The notes beneath the pieces are model-generated. The model was not told where the DNA came from, made no database searches, and saw only the letters and a list, made by a program, of their open reading frames with translations. Shown here piece by piece: positions 17,642 to 26,364 of a stretch of 64,000 nt of DNA; positions within the stretch are counted from its first letter, which is position 1, and each line of letters begins with the position of its first letter. The position numbers and the translations under genes are program-made. The stretch comes from Pseudomonadota bacterium (GTDB lineage: Bacteria; Desulfobacterota; Desulfobulbia; Desulfobulbales; Desulfocapsaceae). The stretch covers positions 10,392 to 74,391 of the forward strand of contig JAEYNP010000045.1 of assembly GCA_023412495.1 (NCBI GenBank), written 5' to 3'.

Positions 17642-18949
17642 TCAGAAACCGTCGATCATTCGGGTCAGACGAAATTTATTGGCGAAGACCGTACGCTGCA
17701 CGGCAACGAGGTTGTACCTTGCCCTGGACAGGCTGGTAATAGCGTCCAGCAGGTCCGATTCCCGCTGAAGTCCCTCGTCGTATTTGAGCTGGGTGATCCG
17801 GAGATTTTCCTGGGCCTGCTCGATGGAGCGGGCGGCCACCTCGACATTTTCCAGACTTACCTGAAAATCGATGTGCAGGTTTTTCAGATCTGTCAGCAGG
17901 GTGTTTTTCAATTCTCCAAGTTCATACTGCAGGGCGCGCGTCTGCAGCTTCGCCCTGGCGACCGTCGCCTGGGTGGTGTAGCCCTGAAAGAGATTCATCG
18001 ACATGACCATCTGGGCCCGCATCTCCTCGTCATCGACACTGCCGTCGAATCCGCCCAGTGTGCCGCCAAAGTCGCTTGGCGCGTAATTATAATATTTTCG
18101 GTAACTGCCCGTCACATCCACCCGCGGGTAATAACCGGCCTTTTCTGCCTCGGCCTGGGCGGCGGCGGCATCCACTCCCAGTTCCAAGGCCTTGATCTCG
18201 CTTCTTGCTGCCAGCATTCTGGCGGCATACTCCTCCCTGTCGACCAGCGGTGGAAGATCTCCGAACTCGGCAAAATTGAGTTCATCGAGGCCGATCTCTC
18301 GACCGACCTGGTAGGAGAGTACATTGATGCTCTTTTTCAGGCTCGCTTCGGCCGCCTTGGCGGTGATGTCGGCATCGTCGTAATCGACGCGGAATTTCAG
18401 CAACTCGTTCTTGCCGATGAGCCCCACCTGGTATCTACTCTCCCCGTCCCGGTAGACCTTGCCCAGGGTCTGAAAGGCAGACTCGGCGACCTCCAGGTTG
18501 GCTCTGCGCTCGTAGACCTCGAGATAACCGAGGGCGACGTTCAACTGCACATCCTGTTCGATCCCCCGGAGCCGGTAGCCTTCCACCTCGTTTCGGGCTT
18601 TCGCAGAAAGAATGTTGTACTTGTCACGAAAGCCGGCAAAGACATTCCAGCCGATCCTCCCCTCTGCGACATAGTTGTCCCGCTCTTCAAGGAACCCGCC
18701 TTCATCGAGCCTGTTGGCGATGTATGATAGGTCAACGAAGGGATAATAGCCGCCTCTCGCCCGGATGATATCCTGCTCGCTCTGCTCAAGCGTCATCATG
18801 TACTGGCGGATAACCTCGCGGTTATCCAAGGCCAGCGCCTGCATCTCGGCAAGATTTATGGCATGGCCGGGCCGGGCCCAAAGCTGGATGGCAACAAAGA
18901 GCAGGAGAGCGAGATTTGCGGCGGCAAGGCGAAACGTAGAGAAGATCAT
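17642..18949 (-). CDS. TolC-family outer-membrane efflux protein
   Basis: A 435-residue outer-membrane channel subunit. A signal peptide (MIFSTFRLAAANLALLLFVA) is followed by two repeats of long coiled-coil helices (ALALDNREVIRQYMMTLEQS; later ARSIEQAQENLRITQLKYDE and LDAITSLSRARYNLVAVQ), the usual OEP layout. Partners would be an inner-membrane pump and a membrane-fusion protein, neither of which is adjacent. The ATG at 18949 with AAAGGAG before it is preferred to the in-frame one at 18988. The MarR-type gene lies upstream on the same strand and may control it. Confidence 0.92.
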   Translation of the reverse strand: MIFSTFRLAAANLALLLFVAIQLWARPGHAINLAEMQALALDNREVIRQYMMTLEQSEQDIIRARGGYYPFVDLSYIANRLDEGGFLEERDNYVAEGRIGWNVFAGFRDKYNILSAKARNEVEGYRLRGIEQDVQLNVALGYLEVYERRANLEVAESAFQTLGKVYRDGESRYQVGLIGKNELLKFRVDYDDADITAKAAEASLKKSINVLSYQVGREIGLDELNFAEFGDLPPLVDREEYAARMLAARSEIKALELGVDAAAAQAEAEKAGYYPRVDVTGSYRKYYNYAPSDFGGTLGGFDGSVDDEEMRAQMVMSMNLFQGYTTQATVARAKLQTRALQYELGELKNTLLTDLKNLHIDFQVSLENVEVAARSIEQAQENLRITQLKYDEGLQRESDLLDAITSLSRARYNLVAVQRTVFANKFRLTRMIDGF

Positions 18950-19193
18950 CTGTTCGGCTCCTTTCTTAACAACAGTAAAACCAGGCATGGGAGCACCAGT
19001 TTTGCAACGCCCCCATTGCTTTCACACGTCACGTACCAAAGACAACCCTTTTTCAACAATCTCATCCAAGGACCTGAGGCCAGCACGAAAAACTGCATCC
19101 CGTCTCCGATCCTTCCCGGATATAATCGCCCGCGAAGCGGCCGTCCATGAAAAAATCTTGCAGAGTGCTCCTCGGTCTGCATTAAAAAACCAC

Positions 19194-19637
19194 CTATTCT
19201 TTCTTGCCGGCCATTTTGCTGATATTTGCGGTTATCGCCTTGAGCACTCCCAGGGCCACCTGCTGTTGGTCGACGGGAATCCCCCGCACCAGTTCCGTCC
19301 GCAGGCCTTCAAAAAGATTGATGACCTCCGCCCTGAGCCGCTCCCCCTCCGGGGTGAGAGAGACCAGGCTCGAGCGTCGATCTTCCGGGTTAGGCCGGCG
19401 GACGATCCTTTTTTTCTTTTCCAGCCGATCGAGAATCCTGGTGATATTAGCGGGGCTTTTGCCGGAAATCTCGCAGAGAATGCTCTGCGACAGGCCCTTT
19501 TCGGCCGCCAGTTGTTTAAGGAGTTGAAGTTGTTCAACCGTCAGATCGTAGCTCTTCAATCGCTTGTCGGCATAACTGCGCATGGCCTGTCCGGTGAGAG
19601 CAATCATCCGCCAAAACGATTCTTCACATGAGCCCAT
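19194..19637 (-). CDS. MarR-family transcriptional regulator
   Basis: A 147-residue winged-helix repressor. The recognition region SQSILCEISGKSPANITRIL and the wing KKKRIVRRPNPEDRRSSLVSLT with the conserved D-x-R-x2 pattern are clear. N- and C-terminal helices for dimerisation flank it. It has an excellent ribosome site (AAGGAGGGC). About 245 bp further on in the same direction lies the TolC gene, so a repressor-efflux unit is plausible. Operators are not identified with confidence. The gene is divergent from the LemA operon. Confidence 0.93.
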   Translation of the reverse strand: MGSCEESFWRMIALTGQAMRSYADKRLKSYDLTVEQLQLLKQLAAEKGLSQSILCEISGKSPANITRILDRLEKKKRIVRRPNPEDRRSSLVSLTPEGERLRAEVINLFEGLRTELVRGIPVDQQQVALGVLKAITANISKMAGKKE

Positions 19638-19813
19638 TGCTTGCCCTCCTTAATATTTAACACGTCAAAATGGTAGGCGTTCCCATTTCCCCTGTCAAGG
19701 AGCCGGAAAAATTAACAATTTCATGATGGACAGGAGAAACAATAATCACTACAGTGGAGAACGTGAAATTCGGGCCCGGCTGTACACCCTGCCAACAATC
19801 ATCAGGAGAAACC

Positions 19814-20398
19814 ATGCGCCGCCTCAATCGCTATGTTCCGGTTCTGTTCCTCTTCATCCTGCTTTCCGGCTGCGGCTACAATGCCTTGCAACTTCAGGAA
19901 GAGGCCGTGTTCAAGGCCTGGGCCGATGTCGAGGCGACCTTACAGCGGCGGAGCGATCTGATCCCGAACCTGGTGGAAACGGTGAAAGGCTACGCAAGAC
20001 ATGAGGCCGACACCCTCCAGGCGGTGATCAACGCCAGGGCCAAGGCTTCCTCGGTGCGGCTTTCTCCCGAAGATCTCAGCAACCCCACGGCCATGACCAA
20101 TTTTCAGGCGGCCCAGGGCGGCCTCGCATCGGCTCTCGACAAGCTCATGGTGGTGGTCGAGCGCTACCCCGACCTCAAGGCCAACCAGAATTTCCTCGAT
20201 CTTCAAAACCAACTCGAAGGGACCGAGAACCGGATCAATGTGGCCAGGCAGCGCTACAACAGAGCGGTGGAGGAGTTCAACGGGGCCATCCGCAGGTTCC
20301 CGCAAAGCCTGACCAACAGCGTTTTTCTCCACCTGGAACGCAAAGAATACTTCAGAGCGGACGAGCAGGCGAGAACGGCGCCGAAAATCCAATTCTAA
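19814..20398 (+). CDS. LemA-family lipoprotein
   Basis: A 194-residue envelope protein. The N-terminus [20 protein letters not shown] has a lipobox (LSGC) with Cys20 as the predicted lipidated residue. The rest has the LemA hallmark [20 protein letters not shown], then [10 protein letters not shown] and [17 protein letters not shown] in long helices. LemA proteins are of uncertain function and are very often encoded with TPM-domain proteins, as here. The ATG at 19814 follows CAGGAGA; the open frame begins 60 bp earlier. It is first of a three-gene operon, 14 bp before the next gene. Confidence 0.93.
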   Translation: MRRLNRYVPVLFLFILLSGCGYNALQLQEEAVFKAWADVEATLQRRSDLIPNLVETVKGYARHEADTLQAVINARAKASSVRLSPEDLSNPTAMTNFQAAQGGLASALDKLMVVVERYPDLKANQNFLDLQNQLEGTENRINVARQRYNRAVEEFNGAIRRFPQSLTNSVFLHLERKEYFRADEQARTAPKIQF

Positions 20399-20412
20399 TT
20401 CGGAGCCGAGCC

Positions 20413-21303
20413 ATGACGACCGGCAAGACCCTGCTGTTTCTGGCACTCTTCATCGTCACTTTGTTGCGGGGCGGAGTCCCGTGGGCGGTCGGCGCGGAAG
20501 TGCCGCAGCTCACTGCACGGATCAACGATTATGCCGGGATGCTCTCCCGTGCGACCGAACAGCAATTGGAAAGCGTCCTCGCCGACCTGGAGCGGGAAGA
20601 GTCGACACAGCTGGCCGTGCTGACCATCCCGTCGCTGGAGGGGGAAAGCCTGGAAGAAGTTTCCCTGAAGGTGGCGGAAACCTGGGGCCTTGGGCAAAAA
20701 GGCCGCGACAACGGCGCCCTGCTGCTGATCGTCAAAAACGACCGCAAGCTGCGCATCGAGGTTGGCTACGGCCTCGAGGGGAGACTGACCGACCTGGTCT
20801 CCGGCCGGATCATCCGCGATATCATTACCCCCCGGTTTCGCAACGGCGACTTCGACCAGGGCGTGATCGACGGGGTCGGCGCGATGATCGCCGCCGTGCG
20901 CGGCGAATTCAGCGGCCAGAGCACAGGCGGCTCAGGACGGGAAGGAGCGCCTGCCGATGATCTCGACGGAATGCTGGTCTTCTTCGGGTTCGCCTTTTTC
21001 GTCCTCGGCAGGGTCTTCGGTCGGCACCGGCTGACCACAGCATTCCTCGGCTCCATCATTGCCCCCGGCCTTGGCCTGGCATTTCTCGGTTTTTCCTGGT
21101 TGATCCTCCTCCTCATTCCCGCGGGTCTCGTTGCAGGGTTTCTCGCTAGTCTGATCTTCGGTAGGCCCCGGGGAACCGGCTACTTGACGACGTCGCGGCG
21201 GAGGGGCTCCTCTTTCGGCGGCTTCGGTGGTGGCGGTTTCGGCGGCGGTTTCAGTGGCGGGGGTGGTGGCTTCGGAGGGGGCGGCGCCTCCGGGAGATGG
21301 TGA
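20413..21303 (+). CDS. TPM-domain membrane protein, YgcG-like
   Basis: A 296-residue protein with a signal sequence (about residues 1-26) and a TPM domain over roughly residues 30-165 (RINDYAGMLSRATEQQLESV, QLAVLTIPSLEGESLEE, RDNGALLLIVKNDRKLRIEV, GYGLEGRLTD). Two or three hydrophobic helices follow near 185-250. The Gly/Ser-rich tail (GGGGFGGGF...) is typical of YgcG-type proteins. It acts in the cell envelope, and its partner is probably LemA. It overlaps the next gene by 7 bp. Confidence 0.92.
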   Translation: MTTGKTLLFLALFIVTLLRGGVPWAVGAEVPQLTARINDYAGMLSRATEQQLESVLADLEREESTQLAVLTIPSLEGESLEEVSLKVAETWGLGQKGRDNGALLLIVKNDRKLRIEVGYGLEGRLTDLVSGRIIRDIITPRFRNGDFDQGVIDGVGAMIAAVRGEFSGQSTGGSGREGAPADDLDGMLVFFGFAFFVLGRVFGRHRLTTAFLGSIIAPGLGLAFLGFSWLILLLIPAGLVAGFLASLIFGRPRGTGYLTTSRRRGSSFGGFGGGGFGGGFSGGGGGFGGGGASGRW

Positions 21304-21956
21304 CATTGAAGAGTCCGGCAGAGCAGTTCCTGACACAGGAGGAACAAGATCAGGTGACAGCGGTCGTGAAGGAGGCGGAGCAGACCACCTCCGGCGAAAT
21401 CGTGCCGATGATCGTATCCCGCAGCCACGACTACCCGATGGCTGCAGCACTTGCAGTCGTCTGCGTCGGTTTGCCGCTCAGCCTCCTGCTGACTGCTCTC
21501 ATCGGTTCGCTGCTCTGGATCGGGCCGGAGAACCTCTGGCTGTTCCTGGCGATTTTCTCTGGCTGTTTTGCGGTGCTCTATCCCCTGGCTTACCGGTCCG
21601 ACACCATCAAACGGTTCTTCCTCAACGAAACACTGGCCGACTTCGAGGTCCGGGAAGCGGCGCTCGCCGCCTTCTACAGCGAGGGGCTGTACAAGACCCG
21701 CGAGTCAAACGGCATCCTGCTCTTCGTCTCGGTGCTGGAGCACAAGGTATGGATCCTGGCGGATGCCGGAATCAATGACAGGATCGACAAGGCGGTCTGG
21801 GAGAATATTGTCGCCGACATCACCCGAGGCATCAAGGCCGGGCGGCGGTGCGAGGCGATCTGCGAAGCGGTGCGCCGGATCGGCAGCGTTCTTCGGGCCC
21901 AATTCCCTTATCAGAAGAGCGACACCGACGAACTGCACAATCTCATCGTCCGCTGA
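21297..21956 (+). CDS. Second TPM-domain membrane protein
   Basis: A 219-residue protein with a divided TPM domain: FLTQEEQDQVTAVVKEAEQT and SGEIVPMIVSRSHDY at the N-terminus, then two transmembrane helices (about residues 48-105), then FYSEGLYKTRESNGILLFVS and HKVWILADAGINDRI. This helix-interrupted arrangement is common in the third gene of lemA-tpm-tpm operons. It has no signal peptide of its own. The start overlaps the previous stop. Its last 14 bases overlap the convergent mobB gene end. Confidence 0.88.
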   Translation: MVTLKSPAEQFLTQEEQDQVTAVVKEAEQTTSGEIVPMIVSRSHDYPMAAALAVVCVGLPLSLLLTALIGSLLWIGPENLWLFLAIFSGCFAVLYPLAYRSDTIKRFFLNETLADFEVREAALAAFYSEGLYKTRESNGILLFVSVLEHKVWILADAGINDRIDKAVWENIVADITRGIKAGRRCEAICEAVRRIGSVLRAQFPYQKSDTDELHNLIVR

Positions 21957-22650
21957 AAACTCTTCGGCCCTCCTCGGGACCCGGCTGCTTTTCCGCCTTA
22001 TTTAAAATTTTGATCCGCAGTTCGATCTCCTGGATTTCGTCCACCAGCTTCAGGGTCTTGACGAAACCGTCCACCGTTCCGGCGAGAGCTTCCTGGACGA
22101 AATGCTTAAGGGGAACCTTGTTGCCGTTGACGAGCAGCGATGCCATTTCCGCCCCCCCTTTCGGAGTCAAAAAGCGCTTTTCGAGAAAAAGGGCGATCTC
22201 CTTGGCCTCATCGAGGCGGAAGACATAGTCCGCGACAACCCCGGGAAGATCGGTGGCCACGGCAATCACCCCCGAAACCTCGTCGCGCAGCCGTTGATCG
22301 AGGTCCTTGAACACTTCGATCTTGGGCACCTGCCGTGCGGTCTTGAAACCCTCGCCGATGAGGATATCCACATCGGGAAAGAAGCGGTGGGCCAGCGTTT
22401 TCAGGGACAGCCCGCTGTTCCCGGTCTGGAGCACCATCTGGTCCGGGGCAACGATCATGACACTGTCCGCCCCCGCCTCCTTGTGCTTATAGGTGTCGGT
22501 CCCGGGGGTATCGAACTCGAGACCCGTTTCGCTGCTCGACTTGATCACCCCGACCCGATACCCGAGCTTTTTCAGTTCGGCCACCACCTGAGTGGCAAGC
22601 GTGGTTTTGCCGCTGTCATGCCAGCCGATGAAGGAAATAATTGAAGACAT
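21943..22650 (-). CDS. mobB: Molybdopterin-guanine dinucleotide biosynthesis protein MobB
   Basis: A 235-residue GTP-binding adapter for molybdenum cofactor maturation. The P-loop is IGWHDSGKTTLATQVVAEL (G-x4-GKT). FDTPGTDTYKHKEAGAD and DILIGEGFKTARQVPKIEV are MobB signatures. Beyond the core there is a C-terminal extension of about 70 residues (LVNGNKVPLKHFVQEA), a region seen in deltaproteobacterial homologues. The ATG at 22650 gives MSSIISFIGWHDS. It fits the molybdoenzyme accessory theme (ModE-like, TorD-like, FdhD) of this region. Confidence 0.93.
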   Translation of the reverse strand: MSSIISFIGWHDSGKTTLATQVVAELKKLGYRVGVIKSSSETGLEFDTPGTDTYKHKEAGADSVMIVAPDQMVLQTGNSGLSLKTLAHRFFPDVDILIGEGFKTARQVPKIEVFKDLDQRLRDEVSGVIAVATDLPGVVADYVFRLDEAKEIALFLEKRFLTPKGGAEMASLLVNGNKVPLKHFVQEALAGTVDGFVKTLKLVDEIQEIELRIKILNKAEKQPGPEEGRRVFSGR

Positions 22651-22782
22651 ACGGTCCCTGTGATGGTTGTGCAATTTCTTCGGAATTGGCAAACACTACT
22701 CTCGGGGAAGGTAGCATACCCGTCCGCGCTTGCACAGGGAATTATCCCCCGCTGGAATATTTCCAGGGGTTTCATGATGGGG

Positions 22783-22850
22783 TCCTCATGGGGGCTGACA
22801 CCCGCAAACCCAAGGGTTGCTATCCCCTCCCACAGCAGAAGGTACTAAAG
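22783..22850 (+). repeat. Dispersed repeat family 1, copy B (short form)
   Basis: CTGACACCCGCAAACCCAAGGG, TATCCCCTCCCACAGCAG and then directly AAGGTACTAAAG. The middle and the terminal hairpin of the longer copies are missing, so the 5' block is joined to the 3' end. Confidence 0.8.
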
Positions 22851-22860
22851 AACTCCGTCG

Positions 22861-23484
22861 TCACGGCAGGGCCGCGAGCTGTTCCACTACCTTCTCCAGT
22901 GGCGGCCGAAGATTGATGTCCGACACCTCGATGCCGCGGATGACACCGGCATTGTCGATAAAGAAAAGGGCCCGTTCGGCCGTACCGTCCGATCTCAGGA
23001 CACCGTACAGGTCGGCCACCTCTCCGTGCGGCCAGAAATCGGAGAGGACATCGAACCAGAGACCGCCCATCCGGCGCACCCAGGCATGCTGGGTGGGAAT
23101 ATTGTCCACAGTGATGCCGAGGAGGATGGCGTTATGCCGATCGAAGAACTTCCTGCTGATGTTGTATCCGGGCCACTGGTCGGAACAGATCGGGGTCCAG
23201 GCCGCCGGGACGAAGGACAGGACCACGTTCTTCTTCCCGCGGTATTGGCTGAGAGTGATTCTTTTGCCGCCTACGGACGGCAGGGAAAAGTCCGGGGCAA
23301 GCTGGCCCACCGCGACTTTCAGCCGGCTGTCCACCGGCTTCAGATTCCCGGGTGCGTAGATGAAATCTTGAAGATTATCGGCTACCGCCAAACCGCCGCC
23401 GGCGAAAAGGGCGACGCCGAGAAGACAGCCGATCGCAGCCATAATTATTGTCCTGTTCATTTTTTCCTGTGCCGCCTTGTTCAT
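22861..23484 (-). CDS. Periplasmic peroxiredoxin (AhpC/TSA-type)
   Basis: A 207-residue thiol peroxidase-like protein with an N-terminal hydrophobic export signal (IIMAAIGCLLGVALFAGG). The thioredoxin fold starts near residue 58 (VGQLAPDFSLPSVGGKRITL). The peroxidatic site is AAWTPICSDQ, with Cys100 preceded by the conserved Thr. GVIRGIEVSDINLRP matches the family end. No obvious resolving Cys pair is seen, so a 1-Cys type or a partner thiol protein is likely. Its ATG overlaps the stop of the upstream thioredoxin-like gene, so the two probably work together in the periplasm. Ribosome site GGGGAGG. Confidence 0.88.
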   Translation of the reverse strand: MNKAAQEKMNRTIIMAAIGCLLGVALFAGGGLAVADNLQDFIYAPGNLKPVDSRLKVAVGQLAPDFSLPSVGGKRITLSQYRGKKNVVLSFVPAAWTPICSDQWPGYNISRKFFDRHNAILLGITVDNIPTQHAWVRRMGGLWFDVLSDFWPHGEVADLYGVLRSDGTAERALFFIDNAGVIRGIEVSDINLRPPLEKVVEQLAALP

Positions 23485-24056
23485 CGGGAGAGCCTCCCCT
23501 TGTCGATCAATTCATCAAGGAAAGCAGCGGAGTTGGAAAACGCGCCGGCCTTGCGCAGAACGATGACAGGTCGTTTGCGTTCCTGCAGCCTGCAGCCGAT
23601 GAAGGTGGGAGTGCCCTCTCCGGACAGGGCCTGGAAAAAGCTTTTATCCTGATCGGGGAAAAGCGGGAAGTCCACATCGTAGATCTCGCGAAAATGTTCC
23701 ACCTCGAACCGGGAATTGGAGACACCCAGCCCGATGATCTTGACCACCGGTCCACTTTCGGAAATCTCCCGCATCCTGTCATACAGTTCATTGACTGTTG
23801 GGGCCGCCTCCTGGCAGTAATGGCAATACATATTGAACAATTCGATGAGCACGATGTCGGCGTCGATGTCCTGTATCGAAAAGTCGCTGCCGTCCTCGCC
23901 GGTCAATCCGAGGTAGGTCCTGTGGTCCGGATCTTCGGGAACCTTCAGGATGAGATCGGGCAGCAGCTCCGGCTTGGCCGCCTTTTCGGCGGCCGGGGAG
24001 GCGAACGGTGAGACGAGCAGGAGAATTATGGCGAGGGGCAGGGCGATTTGATTCAT
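23481..24056 (-). CDS. Periplasmic thioredoxin-fold protein, TlpA-like
   Basis: A 191-residue exported protein: signal MNQIALPLAIILLLVSPFAS, then a thioredoxin fold with active site MYCHYCQEAAP (Cys78, Cys81) and the cis-proline region GEGTPTFIGC. This is the redox partner type that reduces periplasmic thiols. Coupling by ATGA to the downstream peroxiredoxin suggests it supplies that protein with electrons, or that both respond to peroxide. Ribosome site CGGAGAAAG. Confidence 0.87.
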   Translation of the reverse strand: MNQIALPLAIILLLVSPFASPAAEKAAKPELLPDLILKVPEDPDHRTYLGLTGEDGSDFSIQDIDADIVLIELFNMYCHYCQEAAPTVNELYDRMREISESGPVVKIIGLGVSNSRFEVEHFREIYDVDFPLFPDQDKSFFQALSGEGTPTFIGCRLQERKRPVIVLRKAGAFSNSAAFLDELIDKGRLSR

Positions 24057-24179
24057 CTACTTTCTCCGAGGTGATGGTACCTTCCAGCAAATTCCGGCCT
24101 TTGCCGGATCCCGTTTCCTGGAAAGAATAAGACATCTCGCTTTATCATTCCCGGATTTTCCGGACCGCCCGCCAATAAG

Positions 24180-24215
24180 CAAAAAAAGGAGCGGGGATCT
24201 CACAATCGCCCGCTC
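24180..24215 (-). terminator. Intrinsic terminator of the TorD-like operon
   Basis: GGAGCGGG (complement at 24208-24215) pairs with CCCGCTCC (complement at 24187-24194), followed on the minus strand by seven Ts. It starts 47 bp beyond the stop of the 86-residue gene. Confidence 0.88.
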
Positions 24216-24262
24216 CTGCCAACTCACCAGTTTCTCTAAGGTGTTAATTGCTTGGCCTCCGA

Positions 24263-24523
24263 TCAGGTCCTCCCCGATCCATGCTCGGCGCCGAGTACCG
24301 CTCGCGCATGCAATCCATTGGGGCAGGTAGCTCTGGCCGTCCCGCCGTCCTGTGCAGCAGCAGTCCTGGTGACGGTCTTCACAGTCATGGCCGCCCCGGT
24401 GAGCGCAACGGTCGCCGCAAAGAGCCTGGCAAAGGCCAGCTTCGCCCGCCCGGCTTGGCTTGCCTTGCGGCTGCCGACCATGCATTGGCCCGAGTTGAAG
24501 GCGATTTCTTTGGTATTTCCCAT
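24263..24523 (-). CDS. Small hypothetical protein downstream of the TorD-like gene
   Basis: An 86-residue protein that I do not recognise. It starts 16 bp after the TorD-like stop, has AAAGGA five bases before its ATG, and is followed by a strong terminator, so it is probably expressed. The middle is Ala-rich and mildly hydrophobic (KLAFARLFAATVALTGAAM) with basic residues before it. That could be a weak export or membrane segment, but no twin-arginine motif is present. Two Cys (QCMVG, ATCPNG) stand apart. Confidence that it is a true gene rests on context only. Confidence 0.5.
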   Translation of the reverse strand: MGNTKEIAFNSGQCMVGSRKASQAGRAKLAFARLFAATVALTGAAMTVKTVTRTAAAQDGGTARATCPNGLHARAVLGAEHGSGRT

Positions 24524-24539
24524 ATTCCTTTACCGGCTA

Positions 24540-25166
24540 TCAGTCAGCGATCAATTCTGTCTCCAGATCGAGATAACTGCACAGCAACCGGCTGCAGCGA
24601 AGGTAGAAATCGGCATGCTCATTTTCTTCGAGGACCCCTGCCATCTGGTGGGCAAGCGGCACGAGATAATCGACCAGCAGCCTGCCCTGCAACTGTCTGG
24701 CTCGCCAACCTTCCCCCGTCCTTTCCTCTTCGACGAGCACGGCCAGAATATCGAGCAGGACCACCAGGCTGTCCTCCGGTTCCGCCACTGCCGGGGCTCG
24801 GGCAATACCCGCCTCCTCCATGAGTTGGCGAATCCCCTCCCGTGTCTCGTGAAACCGGCAACCGTTGCGGTGGAAGGAGAAGACCGTCACCGCCGGCCGG
24901 TCACCAGGCTCATCATAGGGTCCGGCGATGACCCGAAAATATTCGCGCTGCAGCCCGGGCAAACTCTTTTTCCAGAGAAGCTCCGCTATTTCATCCGACT
25001 CCCTGTCGAAGGCGGGATCGACCTCCGCTCCGGCCAAGGCGGCGAAGATGCCCCGCCAGCGGGCAAGCTTCTCGACATCGGGCTCTTTGTCAAAAAACGA
25101 TTTGCAGAGATCGATAAGACGCAGGCGCACCCGGCAGAGATCTCTCTCCTGAATGACGCTCGTCAT
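24540..25166 (-). CDS. TorD/DmsD-family molybdoenzyme chaperone
   Basis: A 208-residue all-helical cytoplasmic protein. It has the TorD-like core: CKSFFDKEPDVEKLARW, LQREYFRVIAGPYDEPGDRP (the family's E-x2-R-x-F region), VTVFSFHRNGC and DYLVPLAHQMAGVLEENE. Such chaperones bind the twin-arginine signal of a molybdoenzyme and hold it for cofactor loading; the client gene is not in this window. The frame is open far upstream (to 25505), but the ATG at 25166 with GAGGTG before it gives the normal length. It is followed by a small gene and a terminator. Confidence 0.82.
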   Translation of the reverse strand: MTSVIQERDLCRVRLRLIDLCKSFFDKEPDVEKLARWRGIFAALAGAEVDPAFDRESDEIAELLWKKSLPGLQREYFRVIAGPYDEPGDRPAVTVFSFHRNGCRFHETREGIRQLMEEAGIARAPAVAEPEDSLVVLLDILAVLVEEERTGEGWRARQLQGRLLVDYLVPLAHQMAGVLEENEHADFYLRCSRLLCSYLDLETELIAD

Positions 25167-25677
25167 TGGTTCACCTCGTTTTGCGTCAGACGGCCTGAAT
25201 GAGATGCTCCGGGATTTTCGTCTGGAAGGTAAAGCTGCAAAAGGTGCTGGTTTTTTGCGGCGCCGCAGTCCGCACCCGCCGATGAGTTGCCGGCACCACT
25301 CGCCGCAGTCGCCGGAGCATTCTGAAGCGTTGGTGACAGGGGGAATCCGCTTTCCGTAGTCACTGAGGTGAAGTCCCAGGCAACAGTGATGGCCTTCCTT
25401 GATCAGGGGAAAACCGGAGCCGGGGTGGAGGTTGGCCTCAGCTTCCAGGAGTCCGGGTGCAGCCGGACCCTGGACTGGCAGACACGTGAAAAATTGTTTC
25501 GTCATGGATCATGAAACGACTTTTGCACATCTTCAATGGATTCACCCCTGCCACCAACATTTTCAACCGACCCTAAATGGATAAGACTTCTGTAATCCAC
25601 GGTCAGTATAAGAAAGTCTTATACTAAAGGGAATCAGCCGAACCCCTTTTGTTGTGTAGGAAAATAGCGACAGTGAA
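25167..25677. other. 510-bp gap between the TorD-like gene and the response regulator gene
   Basis: The minus frame upstream of torD stays open to 25505 and contains seven Cys, including HCCLG and SECSGDCGEWC. I do not recognise it and treat it as non-coding or as a remnant. At 25605-25625 a perfect inverted repeat AGTATAAGA-AAG-TCTTATACT lies downstream of the response regulator gene, with a third half (ATAAGACTT) nearby. Confidence 0.45.
25605..25625. promoter_or_regulatory. Perfect 9-bp inverted repeat
   Basis: AGTATAAGA and TCTTATACT flank a three-base centre, with a further partial half-site ATAAGACTT at 25581-25589. Size and symmetry suit a dimeric regulator; it could act on the TorD-like operon. 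It is not followed by a T-run on either strand. Confidence 0.4.
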
Positions 25678-25696
25678 TGTAGGGAGTCACCCTACA
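25678..25696 (-). terminator. Hairpin across the response-regulator stop codon
   Basis: TGTAGGG and CCCTACA enclose five bases, with the stop codon (25687-25689) in the loop. There is no T-run, so termination is uncertain; it may instead protect the mRNA 3' end. Confidence 0.35.
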
Positions 25697-26364
25697 TCGT
25701 CAGGGTCGGCGGGATCGAAGAATTCCTGCTCGGTCCAGAGCACGGCGCGACGGATAAGTTCCGCCGCCGTTTTGATGCCGAGCTTCTGCTTCACCCGGTC
25801 GCGGTAGGTGCCGATGGTCTTGACGCCGAGCTTCATACGGTCGGCGATCTCCCGGGTGGAGAGCCCGGCTCCGATCAGTCGGAAGACCTCCAGCTCGCGA
25901 TCGGTGAGGAGATCGGTGGTCGGGGCGCTCGAAACCTCCGGCTTGAGGTGGAAGCGGTCGAGCAGCCGCTCCATGATGTTCGAGCTGACATGGATCTTGC
26001 CGGCCAGGATGCAGCGCAGGGCGAACATCACCTTTTCGCTCGCTTCCTTTTTCATGATGTAGCCCCGTGCCCCGGCCCTGATGGCGCGCTCGGCCCAGAC
26101 CTGCTCGTCGTGCATGGAAAGGACCAGGATAGCCGGGGAGTGCTTGTTTCCCGCCAGCTCCTTGACCAGATCGAGGCCGTTGTCTCCGGCGAGGGTGATA
26201 TCGATGATGGCCAGGTCCGGTGCATACTCCTGGATCAGCTTTCTTGCGCTGGCTATATCCTCGGCCAAACCGCAAACGGCAAAATCGTCCTCCTGGTTAA
26301 GCAGTTCCGCCATGCCCATCCGGAAAATGGGGTGATCGTCGACTATTATCACTCGTGCTTTCAT
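25687..26364 (-). CDS. NarL/FixJ-type response regulator
   Basis: A 225-residue two-domain regulator. Receiver: acidic pair Asp9-Asp10, phospho-acceptor Asp55 in LAIIDITLAG, and KKEAS with the conserved Lys near 105. Output: LuxR-type helix-turn-helix with TDRELEVFRLIGAGLSTREI, then VKTIGTYRDRVKQKLGI. The ATG overlaps the stop of the histidine kinase gene (26361-26364), so the kinase is its natural partner. It likely controls genes for the compound sensed by the binding-protein/kinase pair upstream. Confidence 0.95.
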   Translation of the reverse strand: MKARVIIVDDHPIFRMGMAELLNQEDDFAVCGLAEDIASARKLIQEYAPDLAIIDITLAGDNGLDLVKELAGNKHSPAILVLSMHDEQVWAERAIRAGARGYIMKKEASEKVMFALRCILAGKIHVSSNIMERLLDRFHLKPEVSSAPTTDLLTDRELEVFRLIGAGLSTREIADRMKLGVKTIGTYRDRVKQKLGIKTAAELIRRAVLWTEQEFFDPADPDDVG

